Assembly: GCA_003244105.1 (NCBI GenBank) | Contig: QHBK01000014.1 | Span: forward strand, 1-64,000 | Origin: Candidatus Eremiobacter antarcticus | GTDB lineage: Bacteria > Vulcanimicrobiota > Vulcanimicrobiia > Eremiobacterales > Eremiobacteraceae | Direction of reading: 5' to 3' | DNA: 64,000 bases | Part shown: in pieces, positions 33,101-41,302 of the stretch | Position numbering within the stretch: position 1 is the first letter of the stretch | Layout of the letters: the number at the start of each line of letters is the position of its first letter | Notes under the pieces: generated by a model | Told to the model about the DNA's origin: nothing | The model's database searches: none | Seen by the model: the letters and a program-made list of their open reading frames with translations, nothing else | Position numbers and translations under genes: made by a program

Positions 33101-33241
33101 CGCCTGTACACGCTCATCGACTCGTTCGACCATCTCTCCCAAGGGCCGCCCTTGGCCGCGCACCGCCGCGAAGCAGCCGAGATCAAACCGTTTTTCGATG
33201 CCGCCATGGCGCGCTATCACGCCTTCATCACGCATCTGTAA
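30131..33241 (+). CDS. Exported BNR/VPS10-type beta-propeller protein (sortilin-like glycosyl-hydrolase family)
   Basis: About 1036 residues. A Sec signal peptide (LFFCVTAMLTLCAVPAHA) is followed by many BNR/Asp-box repeats: GVYRTTNGGVTW, GIWQSTNGAKTW, GVYRTSDGGVSW, GLYRSRDGGLSW, VTRDGGAHW and VSFNGGAHW. These form one or two large beta-propellers, with a linker and a helical C-terminal domain (about 910-1036). Proteins of this type are often labelled glycosyl hydrolase, but catalysis is rarely shown; binding or structural roles are equally likely. The TTG at 30131 overlaps the Rieske gene's end and gives a good signal peptide. Confidence 0.85.
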   Translation: MTLKRFRPPGAGLTRFRVGLFFCVTAMLTLCAVPAHAASPRTYSLSTLHWRSIGPAVAGGRASAVAGSDRDPYLYYFGAAGGGVYRTTNGGVTWDDVFTKQPVAAVGAIAVAPSNKDVVWVGTGESKPRNDATTGDGIWQSTNGAKTWIHRGLDHSAMISRILIDPRDPNTVLAAVLGDPYNDNEARGVYRTSDGGVSWRKTLYAGPASGASDLAWDARDAKLVFAGIWQLRRRPWTFTSGGPADGLYRSRDGGLSWQHLSGHGLPGGLMGRIGVAVAPSDSRRVYALIQSTEGVLWRSDDSGDHWRLMSRDTLINQRPFYMSRLEVDPRNPDHVFFLSEDLLETKDGGKTFSSLTSETHQDHHAMWIASDGRRMIEANDGGAFISLDAGKIWDVRYNVSIAQIYHVGYDLQNPYHVCGGMQDNDAYCGPSDSLNPLGILTRDWRDVGNDGDGSWVVPDLLDPNLVWNVGVRDLNGQLGIFNLTARQNFDISPYVRDTGGIALAGLPYRLNWEAPIALSPKDPHIAYFGANVVFETRDRGRHWRQISPDLTRNDAAHQQVAGGPINTDVSGAEFYDTILDIAPSPLDANVLWAGTDDGLVQVTRDGGAHWKNVTMTGVAPLGRIDALEPSPNSAGSLFAVVDRHLMGDAKPYLFATDDFGATWRSLSGDLPLDQFAHVVRQDPRNPNILYAGLERGIWVSFNGGAHWQNLNLNMPAVSVHDVRVQPQADDLVIATHGRGFWILDDASVLQNLVPVALKPGVTLLAPRTAYNFFRWWSTEYGSSAGECCAPQSYFAGENPPAGALLTYYLPRRARQAPKLTFEDDRGVEIAHMTADNHQGINRVAWNLGEDAPPSWKSARDWNKGPDVGPAVIPGTYRVILSVDGTRVTQALTVKPDPRAPWTQADYVEHRDFLRELYEQFGQIDDALNRLDELNVKLRARLASLRGRDVSGHDSRAVQATLASAQSVAAQLSSHPVNSEDSLLQADGLRERLYTLIDSFDHLSQGPPLAAHRREAAEIKPFFDAAMARYHAFITHL

Positions 33242-33242
33242 G

Positions 33243-33275
33243 AAAAAAGCGAAGGGCGCGCGCGCCGCCCTTCGC
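33243..33275 (-). terminator. Rho-independent terminator for the TonB-receptor gene
   Basis: GCGAAGGGC (33249-33257) and GCCCTTCGC (33267-33275) form a 9-bp GC-rich stem. On the minus strand the stem is followed by TTTTTTCT. It lies between two convergent genes. The plus-strand side lacks a T run, so it serves mainly the minus-strand gene. Confidence 0.85.
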
Positions 33276-33299
33276 TCTTGCGATGTCAGGTACGCGGCT

Positions 33300-36200
33300 T
33301 TAGATCTTGGCGGACAAGCTGAAGACGAACTCGCGCGTCGGCATCAAGCTGGCGGGTGAGTATGCGTAGTAGTTGTCGCCGTAATATCCCGGAATGGTCG
33401 GAACCCCCGTATCTGCGCTCGTGCCCAGCGGGAAGCTGTAGAATGAATTGTCTTCGTAGGAGAGGACCTGGTCGCCCGTCCTGTACTCCCACGGGTAGCC
33501 GTGATTGTGCACGGTCGTGAACACGTTCGTCACGAGCATGCTGGCTTTGACGTTTTTGCCCACATCGTGCGCCAGGCCGATGTTCATGCTGAGCCACGAG
33601 GGACCTTTCAGCGAGCCCAGGGCATCGAACTTTCCGGTGTAAGGGTCGGGACCGTTCGCGAGTGAAGCGCTCGCGGAAGGCGGCAACGGTATGCAGCCCG
33701 GAAACGTGGTGACCGAATCGGGGCAGTGCGAGTCTGGGAAGTTCAGCGGATCCCCATACGGATTGCCTGACTGGTACGTGAACGCGGGCGTGATGTCCCA
33801 ACCGTTGATGCGCTCGTCCAAGTTGAGGTTAGCGACCCAGCGCACGTCGTACGACGGACTGGTGCCGCCCGGCGATTGCGCCTCGGACGGCGAGTAATAT
33901 CCGTTGGGATCGAAGAGTGGGTACGCGGTGCCGTACTGCCCGTTGTATTGCGTGATGGTGTCGTTGATGACGTCGATGAAGTTCTTGCCCCCGAGCGAGC
34001 GCTCGAAGCGGATCTTCGAATCGGTGTAGGTCGCGGAGAACGTACCGGACAGCCCGTCGCCGCTGGCGCGGCCCTTGCTGATCAAGAACTCCGCGCCCCT
34101 GATGCGGGCGGCGCCGAAGTTATAGCCCGTGATGAACGTCGGCTGCAGGGGGTTGACCGGGATGTTGAGGATCTGGCCGCGCGTGTTGCGTACGAACGGC
34201 GTGATCTTGGCTGACAGCCCGCCACTGAACTCTTGCTCGAACGAGAAATCGTAGTTGGTGCTGTCCTGCGGCAAGACGTTGTGGACGGCTAAAAAGCCGA
34301 GCGGGTCGTAGAAGCGGTTGAGGATTGAGACGGTATCGGCGGCACCGAAGTACGGAGCCGCTTTGTATTCCTCGTACGCCGTGGCGGGCGGTTGCACGTA
34401 GCGCCCCACTGAGAAGCGCAAGACCTGCTGCGGCGAGATGGTGTACGTCGCCCCGAAGCGCGGGCTGGTCACGTTGTAGGTGAGCGAACCGGAAACGTCC
34501 TGCCAGTTCGCGCCGCCAGGCCCTTCGTTCGGCAAGTTCGGATCGTTCGAAGCCTGGAGGTTCGTCAAGTAGCTGTTGCACGGTTCGCCGGCTGGATAGT
34601 TGTATCCATGCAGGCAGTAACCGGACTGGTTTTGCGACTGCTCGGCCAGACCGTTGGGCCCCGTGATCTGCAGCGGCATCAACGGCACCTTGAAGCGGTC
34701 GAAGCGCACGCCGATGTCAAACAGCCACTTGTCGTTGGGCTTGAAACTGTCGGCGATCGCGACGTCGGTGTTGATGGGGCCGATGTCGTTCCAATATGCA
34801 AATGGGCCGCCGATGAAGGCCACGTTGTCGCCGGGCGAACAGAAGTCAAGGAACGTGTTGGTAGCAAGATCTCCGCACGCGACGCTGCCATCCGAGAAGT
34901 AGTTGGGCGCGTAGTTGTAGCGCAGCGTCAAGTCCTTGCTATAGTCCGCGTCGACGCGCAGCAAGTGCTTTTGGCTGATCTGGTTCTGATAATTCGCCGT
35001 GTAGCCGGTGGCATGGTCGTGCAGCTGGTAGTACGAGTCCCCCAAGAAGCCGTTGGTGGCCTGATCGAAGTTCCAGGTGGAGTACAGCGCATAGGCATAC
35101 ACGCGCAGGAATGACGAGGGAGTGAGCGAGCGCGTATAGCTCAGTTTCTCGATCGCCGACTCCGTAGTCTGCCCGTCGTCGTACCACTTGGGGATGGGTC
35201 CTGTGCTGCCGCCTGAAGACGGCCATGTGAAGTTGCCGAACGCATTTGGATCAAACGGCTGGTTGAGCCGCCCGATATACGGGTTGCCCGTCGGCCACAA
35301 GAAGTTGCCGGCTGCATCGATGCTGCCGCCGGTGCCCTCGAAATAGAGCGCCGGGTCCATGCCGGTTCCAGCGTACAAGAACGGCGTCTGCGTGCCGCCC
35401 ACGAGGTAGAGCGCCTGCAGGTCGTCTTGCAGACCGTTGTGCTCGAAGGTGTAATGGAAATTACCCACCGTATCGCGTATGGCCGCGTAAGGGTTGACGA
35501 AGCCCTGCCAGGCCGCGTGCGATATCGGCGCGTTGAACGTGTGCGCGACATTGCACTGAATGGTCATCGGTCCGCCGTCGATGCTCTCATCGGTGTTCTG
35601 AAACGTGAAGGCGTTGAAGGGGGCGCAGCCCGGATCGTTTGCAGGGATGTTCAGGACTTTGTTGTCCAAATTGTCGCGGTTCGAAAATTGGTACCCCGCA
35701 TTGGAGGCGAGCTCGGAGATGTAGTACGTGAACCTGCGATCCGGCGTGCCCCCGAAGACGTCGGCTTGCACAGTATGATTGAAGGTCGGTCCGCCGATCA
35801 CACCTGTGATGTCGCCGCCGCCCGGATACGTGCCGCGGCGGATGATCTCGTTGATGAAGCCCGACATCGAGCGCCCGGCGTCGGCCGGCTCGCCGCCGGT
35901 GTAAACTTCCAGGCTGGCCAGCCCGTTGGTCACAAACGACGTCGCATTAGCGGAATCGAAACCGCGGTTCAACGGGATGCCTTCCAGCTCGAAGCCGATT
36001 TGATCGGTCGAGCCGCCGCGGAAGCTCAGCGTGCCGTTGCCGAAATAGCCGCCGCCGCTGCCCACGCTTCTCACCACTCCCGGGAGTGCGCCGACCACGC
36101 CGTTTTGGCTGTAGAGTGTTTCGGAGCCCCCGGCGCTTCCCTGATAGGAATTGATGGCCGAGGCGCTCACCCCGTAGAGATCGCCCGTCACCGATTTGTT

Positions 36201-36584
36201 GACGACGCTTGCGGTCGCCGTCGTGACGATCTTGCCGATGGTCCTGGTGGTCGCGTGCAGGGTCAGATTGGCGACCGCTGTCTGATCGGCTTGCACGGTG
36301 ACGCCTGACGTGGCGGCCGTATCAAACCCGTCCTTGCTCGCCGTCACCGTGTAGGTGTCCGGAGAGAGGTTGAGCACGGAAAAGTAGCCTTGGCCATTCG
36401 TCACGGCGGTGACCGACTGGGAAGGCGACGTGACGCTGACGCGAACCCCGGCGACCGGGCTGCCTTGCTCGTTCGCAATACGCCCTGAGATGTTGCCGGT
36501 CGTGCCTGCATTCGCTTGCGCAACGGACAGGCACGTCGCGAGCAGCGCGCAGGCAAGAGCCCGCAGAGGCCGCAGGTTAGGCAT
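33300..36584 (-). CDS. TonB-dependent outer-membrane receptor with N-terminal carboxypeptidase-regulatory-like domain
   Basis: About 1094 residues. The signal peptide ends near AQANA. A CarboxypepD_reg-like beta-sandwich follows (GNISGRIANEQGSPVAGVRVSV...NGQGYFSVLNLSPDTYTVTAS), then a plug domain (YSQNGVVGALPGVVRSVGSGGGYFGNGTLSFRGG split across strands) and a long beta-barrel ending in EFVFSLSAKI with the terminal-strand pattern of outer-membrane proteins. It imports a scarce ligand across an outer membrane using TonB energy; the ligand is unknown. AAGGAG lies 9 nt before the ATG at 36584; the open frame upstream is untranslated leader. Strong evidence for a diderm cell. Confidence 0.93.
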   Translation of the reverse strand: MPNLRPLRALACALLATCLSVAQANAGTTGNISGRIANEQGSPVAGVRVSVTSPSQSVTAVTNGQGYFSVLNLSPDTYTVTASKDGFDTAATSGVTVQADQTAVANLTLHATTRTIGKIVTTATASVVNKSVTGDLYGVSASAINSYQGSAGGSETLYSQNGVVGALPGVVRSVGSGGGYFGNGTLSFRGGSTDQIGFELEGIPLNRGFDSANATSFVTNGLASLEVYTGGEPADAGRSMSGFINEIIRRGTYPGGGDITGVIGGPTFNHTVQADVFGGTPDRRFTYYISELASNAGYQFSNRDNLDNKVLNIPANDPGCAPFNAFTFQNTDESIDGGPMTIQCNVAHTFNAPISHAAWQGFVNPYAAIRDTVGNFHYTFEHNGLQDDLQALYLVGGTQTPFLYAGTGMDPALYFEGTGGSIDAAGNFLWPTGNPYIGRLNQPFDPNAFGNFTWPSSGGSTGPIPKWYDDGQTTESAIEKLSYTRSLTPSSFLRVYAYALYSTWNFDQATNGFLGDSYYQLHDHATGYTANYQNQISQKHLLRVDADYSKDLTLRYNYAPNYFSDGSVACGDLATNTFLDFCSPGDNVAFIGGPFAYWNDIGPINTDVAIADSFKPNDKWLFDIGVRFDRFKVPLMPLQITGPNGLAEQSQNQSGYCLHGYNYPAGEPCNSYLTNLQASNDPNLPNEGPGGANWQDVSGSLTYNVTSPRFGATYTISPQQVLRFSVGRYVQPPATAYEEYKAAPYFGAADTVSILNRFYDPLGFLAVHNVLPQDSTNYDFSFEQEFSGGLSAKITPFVRNTRGQILNIPVNPLQPTFITGYNFGAARIRGAEFLISKGRASGDGLSGTFSATYTDSKIRFERSLGGKNFIDVINDTITQYNGQYGTAYPLFDPNGYYSPSEAQSPGGTSPSYDVRWVANLNLDERINGWDITPAFTYQSGNPYGDPLNFPDSHCPDSVTTFPGCIPLPPSASASLANGPDPYTGKFDALGSLKGPSWLSMNIGLAHDVGKNVKASMLVTNVFTTVHNHGYPWEYRTGDQVLSYEDNSFYSFPLGTSADTGVPTIPGYYGDNYYAYSPASLMPTREFVFSLSAKI

Positions 36585-36760
36585 AGGGAGATTCTCCTTC
36601 GCAGCGGATGAGCGAAGAGCTCCGCACTCCTGAAGTGGCCGAAGCTCGTTGCCGGCGTGCTGTCGCACCGGCGAGAGTTTGTCCCTTTTGCAGCAGCCCG
36701 TTTCCTGCGTGGGAGCGCTGCCGCGCGCGGGTTTTTGGAAATCGAAGTCAAATTTAATCA
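36585..36760 (-). promoter_or_regulatory. Structured 5' leader of the TonB-receptor gene (candidate cis-regulatory RNA)
   Basis: On the minus strand the 180-nt leader contains three hairpins in series: GCAGC/GCTGC (36690-36721), GCCGGTGC/GCA-CCGGC with a bulge (36651-36672), and GAGCT-CACT/AGTG-AGCTC (36617-36647). The segment CCGGCAACGAGC recalls the GGCAAC core of SAM-I riboswitches, but other required elements are not convincing. No cobalamin-box signature is visible. The evidence is visual only. Confidence 0.35.
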
Positions 36761-36765
36761 GGGTT

Positions 36766-37032
36766 ATGGCAACAGATATCTTGCAAAAAACCGTACGCGA
36801 ATTGAAATCGTTAGGAGCCGCAAGCGAGACGCTGACCGCCGCAGTGTCGTCATTCGAGACCGCCAAAGATGACCGCACGCGCCGCCTTGCAGGCGAGTAT
36901 CTGCGCGGAGCGCTGGATCAGTGCATCGAACACGCAAACGGGCGCTTTCGAGGCGAACAACTGGCCTCGGTGCTGTCGCTCTATCAAGGATTGAGCGCGC
37001 ACGTACCGGCCGACCCCGAGCTCTCGGCCTAA
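36766..37032 (+). CDS. Small helical protein of unknown function
   Basis: 88 residues, predicted almost entirely alpha-helical, mildly amphipathic, without signal peptide or membrane segment (MATDILQKTVRELKSL...LYQGLSAHVPADPEL). I recognise no family. GGGTT before the ATG at 36766 is a poor ribosome-binding site. It is divergent from the TonB-receptor gene, so it would use the same intergenic region in the opposite direction. Coding potential is supported mainly by length and codon pattern. Confidence 0.5.
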   Translation: MATDILQKTVRELKSLGAASETLTAAVSSFETAKDDRTRRLAGEYLRGALDQCIEHANGRFRGEQLASVLSLYQGLSAHVPADPELSA

Positions 37033-37042
37033 GCCTTCCTCG

Positions 37043-37489
37043 CTAGCGCTTGGGTTTCGGCCGGCGGGGGCGTTTGGGCGATTCCCGGTATTGCCGGCGC
37101 GCGCGCATCTCGAACGGCAAGAGGCGCTCGCGCTCACCGCGCGGGGCGTGCTCCGGCAGCTCGACGCTGCCTGCATTCCTATCCCAATCCGACGTCTGGC
37201 GCCAAAAGTCGATGATCTTCTGCTCGAGCGTCGCGGACAAGCGCGCCGCCGTGGGTGGCGCGTTGTGCGCTTCGGGAACGTGCTGCATCGCCAGCCGCAA
37301 CCGCAGATGGCGGCCGCGTTCTTCGGCGATGATGAACGGGAACTGCGGCCGGTGCGCCTCAGTCGCCGCCCTGCGCAGCATTTCGATCCCCGTCTCGGTC
37401 GAGGGAAACGCCGCGAAGCGTCCGTCCTCGAGCCTGATCAAGCAGCCGAAACGGCTGCAATGAACCACATTGCCGCGGACGTGCTGCAT
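37043..37489 (-). CDS. Hypothetical protein with S1/OB-like N-terminus and basic tail
   Basis: 148 residues. GNVVHCSRFGCLIRLEDGRFAAFP near the N-terminus resembles an S1-type OB-fold strand pattern seen in RNA-binding proteins. The C-terminal 30 residues are strongly basic (RRQYRESPKRPRRPKPKR in part), consistent with nucleic-acid binding. It lies 1 nt after the septum-protein gene and belongs to the accD-accA operon by position. Function unknown. Confidence 0.6.
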   Translation of the reverse strand: MQHVRGNVVHCSRFGCLIRLEDGRFAAFPSTETGIEMLRRAATEAHRPQFPFIIAEERGRHLRLRLAMQHVPEAHNAPPTAARLSATLEQKIIDFWRQTSDWDRNAGSVELPEHAPRGERERLLPFEMRARRQYRESPKRPRRPKPKR

Positions 37490-37490
37490 G

Positions 37491-37925
37491 TTACTCGCCT
37501 GTGGGCAGAGGCGTTCTTTCGCCCTTGGCAGCGGGTGCTATGGGCGCAGGTTTGACCTCGATGAACACTTCTTTCGGCTTGGCAAGCCCCAGTTGCTCGT
37601 GTATGAGCGGCACCAGATAGTCCGGATTATGCAGCCGGCGGATGCGAGCCTCGAGACGCTGGGTGGTCTCGCGCAGGTGTTCGTTTTGGCGTTGCGTGGT
37701 CGCGATCTGGTCGTGCAAGCGCATGTTCTGCGCGCCCACGCGCCAGATTTGGACCGTGAACGTGCCGGCGATGAAGACCGCTGCAAGCACGACGAGGCTG
37801 CGCCCGGCAATGGAGGCCGATCGGAGCGCGACGCGCCAGGGGCGGGAGAGGTTTTGTCTCTGCGCGCGCGGCGAACGCGCGAAGCGCACGATCTTGAAGC
37901 TGAGGCTACCGCGCCGCGCTGTCAT
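37491..37925 (-). CDS. Septum formation initiator protein (FtsB/DivIC-like)
   Basis: About 144 residues: a basic cytoplasmic N-terminus, one membrane span (SLVVLAAVFIAGTFTVQIW), then a coiled coil (QNMRLHDQIATTQRQNEHLRETTQRL) and a segment with NPDYLVPLIHEQLGLAKPKEVF, the standard end of the FtsB/DivIC/FtsL group. It links early and late divisome proteins. The ATG at 37925 overlaps the end of accA by 20 nt. Confidence 0.83.
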   Translation of the reverse strand: MTARRGSLSFKIVRFARSPRAQRQNLSRPWRVALRSASIAGRSLVVLAAVFIAGTFTVQIWRVGAQNMRLHDQIATTQRQNEHLRETTQRLEARIRRLHNPDYLVPLIHEQLGLAKPKEVFIEVKPAPIAPAAKGERTPLPTGE

Positions 37926-38880
37926 GCACCCGTTCGACGTGAGAGCCGATACGGCGGAACTTCTCGTAGCGGCGGTCGACGAGCTCATCGGCGCTCAGAC
38001 GGGTGAGGCGCGCGAGCGCGCGTTTGTCGGCGGCCAGCAGATCGGCGATGACGCGAGTGGCGTCGGCTTGCGCTCCGCCCAAGGGTTCGCTCACGACTTC
38101 ATCGATGATGCCGAACTCGAAGAGTTCGTCCGAAGTGAGATGAAGGCGTTTGGCTGCTTCCTCGGCACGGCCGGCGTCACGCCAGAGAATCGATGCGGCC
38201 GCCTCGGGAGATGCGACGGAATAGACCGCGTGCTGCAGCATCACGATGTGATCTCCGATGCCGATCGCAAGCGCCCCGCCGCTGCCTCCCTCTCCCGTGA
38301 TGTTCACGACGATGGGAGTGCGCAGCCCCGCCAGCAATATCAGCGACTGGGCGATGGCCTGGGATTGTCCGCGCTCCTCGGCACCGATGCCGGGATAGGC
38401 GCCCGGTGTGTCGATGAAGCTGACGAGCGGGCGTTTGAACTTCTCTGCGTGCTGCATGATGCGCTGCGCTTTGCGATAGCCCTCGGGATGCGGCATGCCG
38501 AAATTGCGGTACAGGTTGTCTTTAGTGTCGCGCCCTTTTTGCTCGCCGATGACGAAGATCGGCATGCCATCCAAATAGGCGTAGCCGGTGACGATCGCCG
38601 GATCGTCGCGGAACGTGCGGTCGCCGTGCAGTTCCGTGAAACCGTCCAATGCGCTGATGTAATCGAGCGCGAGCGGCCGGCGTGGATGACGCGCCATGTG
38701 CACGCGCTGCCACGGGGTAAGATTGCCGAAAACTTCGTTTTTGAGCTGGCGGGCTTTGGCTTCGAGCGCTGCGATCTCGGCCGAGAAGTCGACGCGCTGG
38801 GTCTCGTTGAGCTTCTTGAGCCCGTCGATCTTCGCCTCAAGCTCGACCAGCGGCTTCTCGAGCTCGACGATGACGTTCAC
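37906..38880 (-). CDS. accA: Acetyl-CoA carboxylase carboxyltransferase subunit alpha
   Basis: 324 residues. It forms, with AccD, the carboxyltransferase that makes malonyl-CoA for fatty-acid synthesis. RHPRRPLALDYI, FGMPHPEGYRKA, PLVSFIDTPGAYPGIGAEERGQSQAIA and GEGGSGGALAIGIGD are all family hallmarks. The GTG start at 38880 overlaps the accD TGA (GTGA), giving coupled translation of a 1:1 complex. Confidence 0.97.
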   Translation of the reverse strand: MNVIVELEKPLVELEAKIDGLKKLNETQRVDFSAEIAALEAKARQLKNEVFGNLTPWQRVHMARHPRRPLALDYISALDGFTELHGDRTFRDDPAIVTGYAYLDGMPIFVIGEQKGRDTKDNLYRNFGMPHPEGYRKAQRIMQHAEKFKRPLVSFIDTPGAYPGIGAEERGQSQAIAQSLILLAGLRTPIVVNITGEGGSGGALAIGIGDHIVMLQHAVYSVASPEAAASILWRDAGRAEEAAKRLHLTSDELFEFGIIDEVVSEPLGGAQADATRVIADLLAADKRALARLTRLSADELVDRRYEKFRRIGSHVERVHDSAAR

Positions 38881-39725
38881 GCGGGCACCTTTTGATCCGA
38901 GACGAAATGCAAGAAGCGCGCGAGCGCGGTCTTGAGCTCTCCGCGGCGCACCACCATGTCGACCTGGCCGTGCTCCAGCAAGAATTGCGCCGATTGAAAG
39001 CCTTCCGGCAGCTTCTGACGGATGGTCTGGTCGATGACGCGGCGGCCGGCGAAGCCGATCGCGGCGCCGCTTTCAGCGATGATGATGTCCGCCTGAAACC
39101 CGAACGAGGCCGACACGCCGCCGGTCGTCGGGTCGGTGAGGATGGTGATCAAGGGCAACCCTAGCGCGGCGAACCGCTGGACCGCTGCGCTCGTCTTGGC
39201 GAGCTGCATCAGCGCAATCATGCCTTCTTCCATGCGAGCGCCGCCCGAGGCGGTCACGATGACGGCCGGCAGCCGTCGGCGCGCGCACTCCTCGATGAGC
39301 AGGGTGACCTTCTCGCCCACGACGCTGCCCATCGTTCCCCCGCGAAACGAGAAATCCATGACGCCCAAACCGATGGGGACGCCTTCGACGGTGCACAACC
39401 CGACGACGATGGCTTCCAGCAATCCCGACTTGACCCGGTCACCGGCGATCTTCTTCGCATAGGGAATGCGATCGGTCCATTGCAGCGGGTCGCTCGTGAT
39501 CAGATGAGGGACCAGCTCTTGAAAATCTCCATCCGCCAGCAGCGCGATGCGGTCGAGCGCCCCCAACCGAAGGTGGTGGCCGCAGCGCGAGCACAAACGC
39601 AAGCGCTCGGCCAGGTCTTTCTTATACAGCCGCTCGCCGCAGCCCGGACAGATCTCCCACAGCGTATCTGGAGCCGCTTCCGGCCGGGCTCCGCGCCGGC
39701 GCAACCAACTAGGAGTGGGTGCCAC
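38877..39725 (-). CDS. accD: Acetyl-CoA carboxylase carboxyltransferase subunit beta
   Basis: 282 residues. The N-terminal zinc ribbon is CPGCGERLYKKDLAERLRLC-SRCG (Cys-X2-Cys...Cys-X2-Cys). The carboxyltransferase core has DFSFRGGTMGSVVGEK, ASGGARMEEG and ILTDPTTGGVSASFG. It pairs with AccA. It is first in a run accD-accA-ftsB-like-S1-like. Confidence 0.97.
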   Translation of the reverse strand: MAPTPSWLRRRGARPEAAPDTLWEICPGCGERLYKKDLAERLRLCSRCGHHLRLGALDRIALLADGDFQELVPHLITSDPLQWTDRIPYAKKIAGDRVKSGLLEAIVVGLCTVEGVPIGLGVMDFSFRGGTMGSVVGEKVTLLIEECARRRLPAVIVTASGGARMEEGMIALMQLAKTSAAVQRFAALGLPLITILTDPTTGGVSASFGFQADIIIAESGAAIGFAGRRVIDQTIRQKLPEGFQSAQFLLEHGQVDMVVRRGELKTALARFLHFVSDQKVPA

Positions 39726-39743
39726 GTCGTCTGCTCCTGCTCT

Positions 39744-40481
39744 TCAAAGCGATGGGATGGACGTCGCGCGGGTTCTCGGGCGCCTCCCGGCGCCTGAATA
39801 GATCTTCGCCAGCTGTCTCAAGTAATTGACGATCTCACCTGAGTTGAGCTTGCTGGAACCATGACGCCGATCGGTAAAAACATACGGCACTTCCTGTGCG
39901 TTGCGGTAGTTACCTTTCATGATGACTTCCAGCCCGATCTTGAAGCCGATGGGATCGAGCGTGACACCCTCGATCACCGAACGCTGGCAGAAGAAATATC
40001 CCGACGTGATGTCCTTGATTCTGGTCAGCGGCGCGGCCAGCATGATGGCGACGCGCGAGGTGATGCGCCGGCGCCAGGGCCAGTTCGTGATGCCGCCGCC
40101 CGCGACGTAGCGGCTGCCGATCGCAAGCTCGCACTGGCCGCTCGTCAGCAGTTCCAGCATGCGCGGGATGATGCTCGGATCATGGCTGAAGTCTGCGTCC
40201 ATGACGCCGATGATCGGCGCGGAGCACCTCGCCCAGCCGTCGATCACCGCAGATGACAACCCCAGTTTCCCGGCGCGGTGAATGCACCGCACCGGATACC
40301 GTTGCGCCAGCGACTCGACGATGGCGCCGGTGCCGTCGGGCGAATTGTCGTCGACGACGACCACCTCGGCGGAGACGCGCGCCTGTTCGAATTCGGTGCT
40401 CAGCGCAGCGATGAGTTGCTCGATGCCGCCGGCCTCATTGTATGTCGGAATCACGACCGAAACCATACGATCCGGTGCCAT
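39744..40481 (-). CDS. Polyprenol-phosphate mannosyl/glucosyltransferase (DPM1-like GT2)
   Basis: 245 residues. VSVVIPTYNEAGGIEQLI, VVVDDNSPDGTG, VMDADFSHDP (catalytic DxD) and IGSRYVAGGGITNWPWRRR are the dolichol-phosphate-mannose synthase motifs. It has no C-terminal membrane domain, as in single-domain DPM1. It loads a sugar from a nucleotide donor onto a polyprenyl phosphate on the cytoplasmic face, for later use in protein or glycan glycosylation. Confidence 0.92.
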   Translation of the reverse strand: MAPDRMVSVVIPTYNEAGGIEQLIAALSTEFEQARVSAEVVVVDDNSPDGTGAIVESLAQRYPVRCIHRAGKLGLSSAVIDGWARCSAPIIGVMDADFSHDPSIIPRMLELLTSGQCELAIGSRYVAGGGITNWPWRRRITSRVAIMLAAPLTRIKDITSGYFFCQRSVIEGVTLDPIGFKIGLEVIMKGNYRNAQEVPYVFTDRRHGSSKLNSGEIVNYLRQLAKIYSGAGRRPRTRATSIPSL

Positions 40482-40531
40482 TAGCGGTTGGTTCCTAGCC
40501 TCAGGACATTACCCTGCACTGCGCGTCGTGC

Positions 40532-41302
40532 TCACCACCAGCCACGCAGCGCAGCGACAGCCGCGATCATGGCCGCGGCCGCCGTCTCAGCGCGCAGGGT
40601 CGTCGGCCCAAGCGACACCACCTGACATCCCGCATCAACAGCGCTCCTGAGCTCTTCATCGCTGAAGTCGCCTTCCGGGCCGGTTGCAAGCACGAGCTCA
40701 CCGGCGGCGCGCACGTCGTGTTGCGCGTCGTCTTGCGCGGCCAAGGCGGCCGCCAAGCTGCCGCGAGGGGCAGAAGCATGCGCGACGAGCAGTCTTGCAG
40801 ATGTCGTGAAACGTTGCAGCGCTTCCCTCCAATCTATCGGCGGATGCACGACCGGAACCATGAGCCTGCGCGACTGCTGCGCCGCGGCGCGCGCGATTCG
40901 ACGCCACCGATTCAGCTTGGCGTTCGAGGCGTCGCCATACGACCGCTCGCAGCGCACCGGCACGATGCCGCTGGCGCCTAGCTCCACGACCTTCTCGGTG
41001 ACGAAATCAAGCTTGTTGCCCTTCAATAGCGCCTGCAGCACGGTGACGCGCTCGGGCAGTTCTGACACGTCGGAGCGCGCACATTCATCGCGGTACAACT
41101 CGGATACGATGCGGGCGGTGGCCTGTCTTCGCGTCACGCTTTCCATGCGCGCATCCCAGAGCCGTCCGGCGCTCACCAGTCCGACGCGATCGCCGGTCTT
41201 TAGCCGCAAAACGTTCGAGGCGTGGCTGATGTCTTGCTCGTCGAGCGGCACGATGGCGTCAGGCTCGCAGGTCTGGTCGACAAAAAAGCGCGGAAAGTTC
41301 AT
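40532..41302 (-). CDS. rsmE: 16S rRNA m3U1498 methyltransferase
   Basis: 256 residues. A PUA-like N-terminal part (ISHASNVLRLKTGDRVGLV) is followed by a SPOUT knot methyltransferase with LLKGNKLDFVTEKVVELG, RSYGDASNAKLNRWRRIARAAAQQSRR-type and LATGPEGDFSDEEL motifs and the knot ending LGPTTLRAETAA. It methylates U1498 of 16S rRNA using SAM. Its ATG overlaps the prmA stop (ATGA). Confidence 0.95.
   Translation of the reverse strand: MNFPRFFVDQTCEPDAIVPLDEQDISHASNVLRLKTGDRVGLVSAGRLWDARMESVTRRQATARIVSELYRDECARSDVSELPERVTVLQALLKGNKLDFVTEKVVELGASGIVPVRCERSYGDASNAKLNRWRRIARAAAQQSRRLMVPVVHPPIDWREALQRFTTSARLLVAHASAPRGSLAAALAAQDDAQHDVRAAGELVLATGPEGDFSDEELRSAVDAGCQVVSLGPTTLRAETAAAAMIAAVAALRGWW

Noticed and set aside
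36585-36760. Cobalamin riboswitch before the TonB receptor
   Set aside because: The leader is structured, but the B12-box and the conserved core pieces are not visible; only a loose GGCAAC similarity remains.
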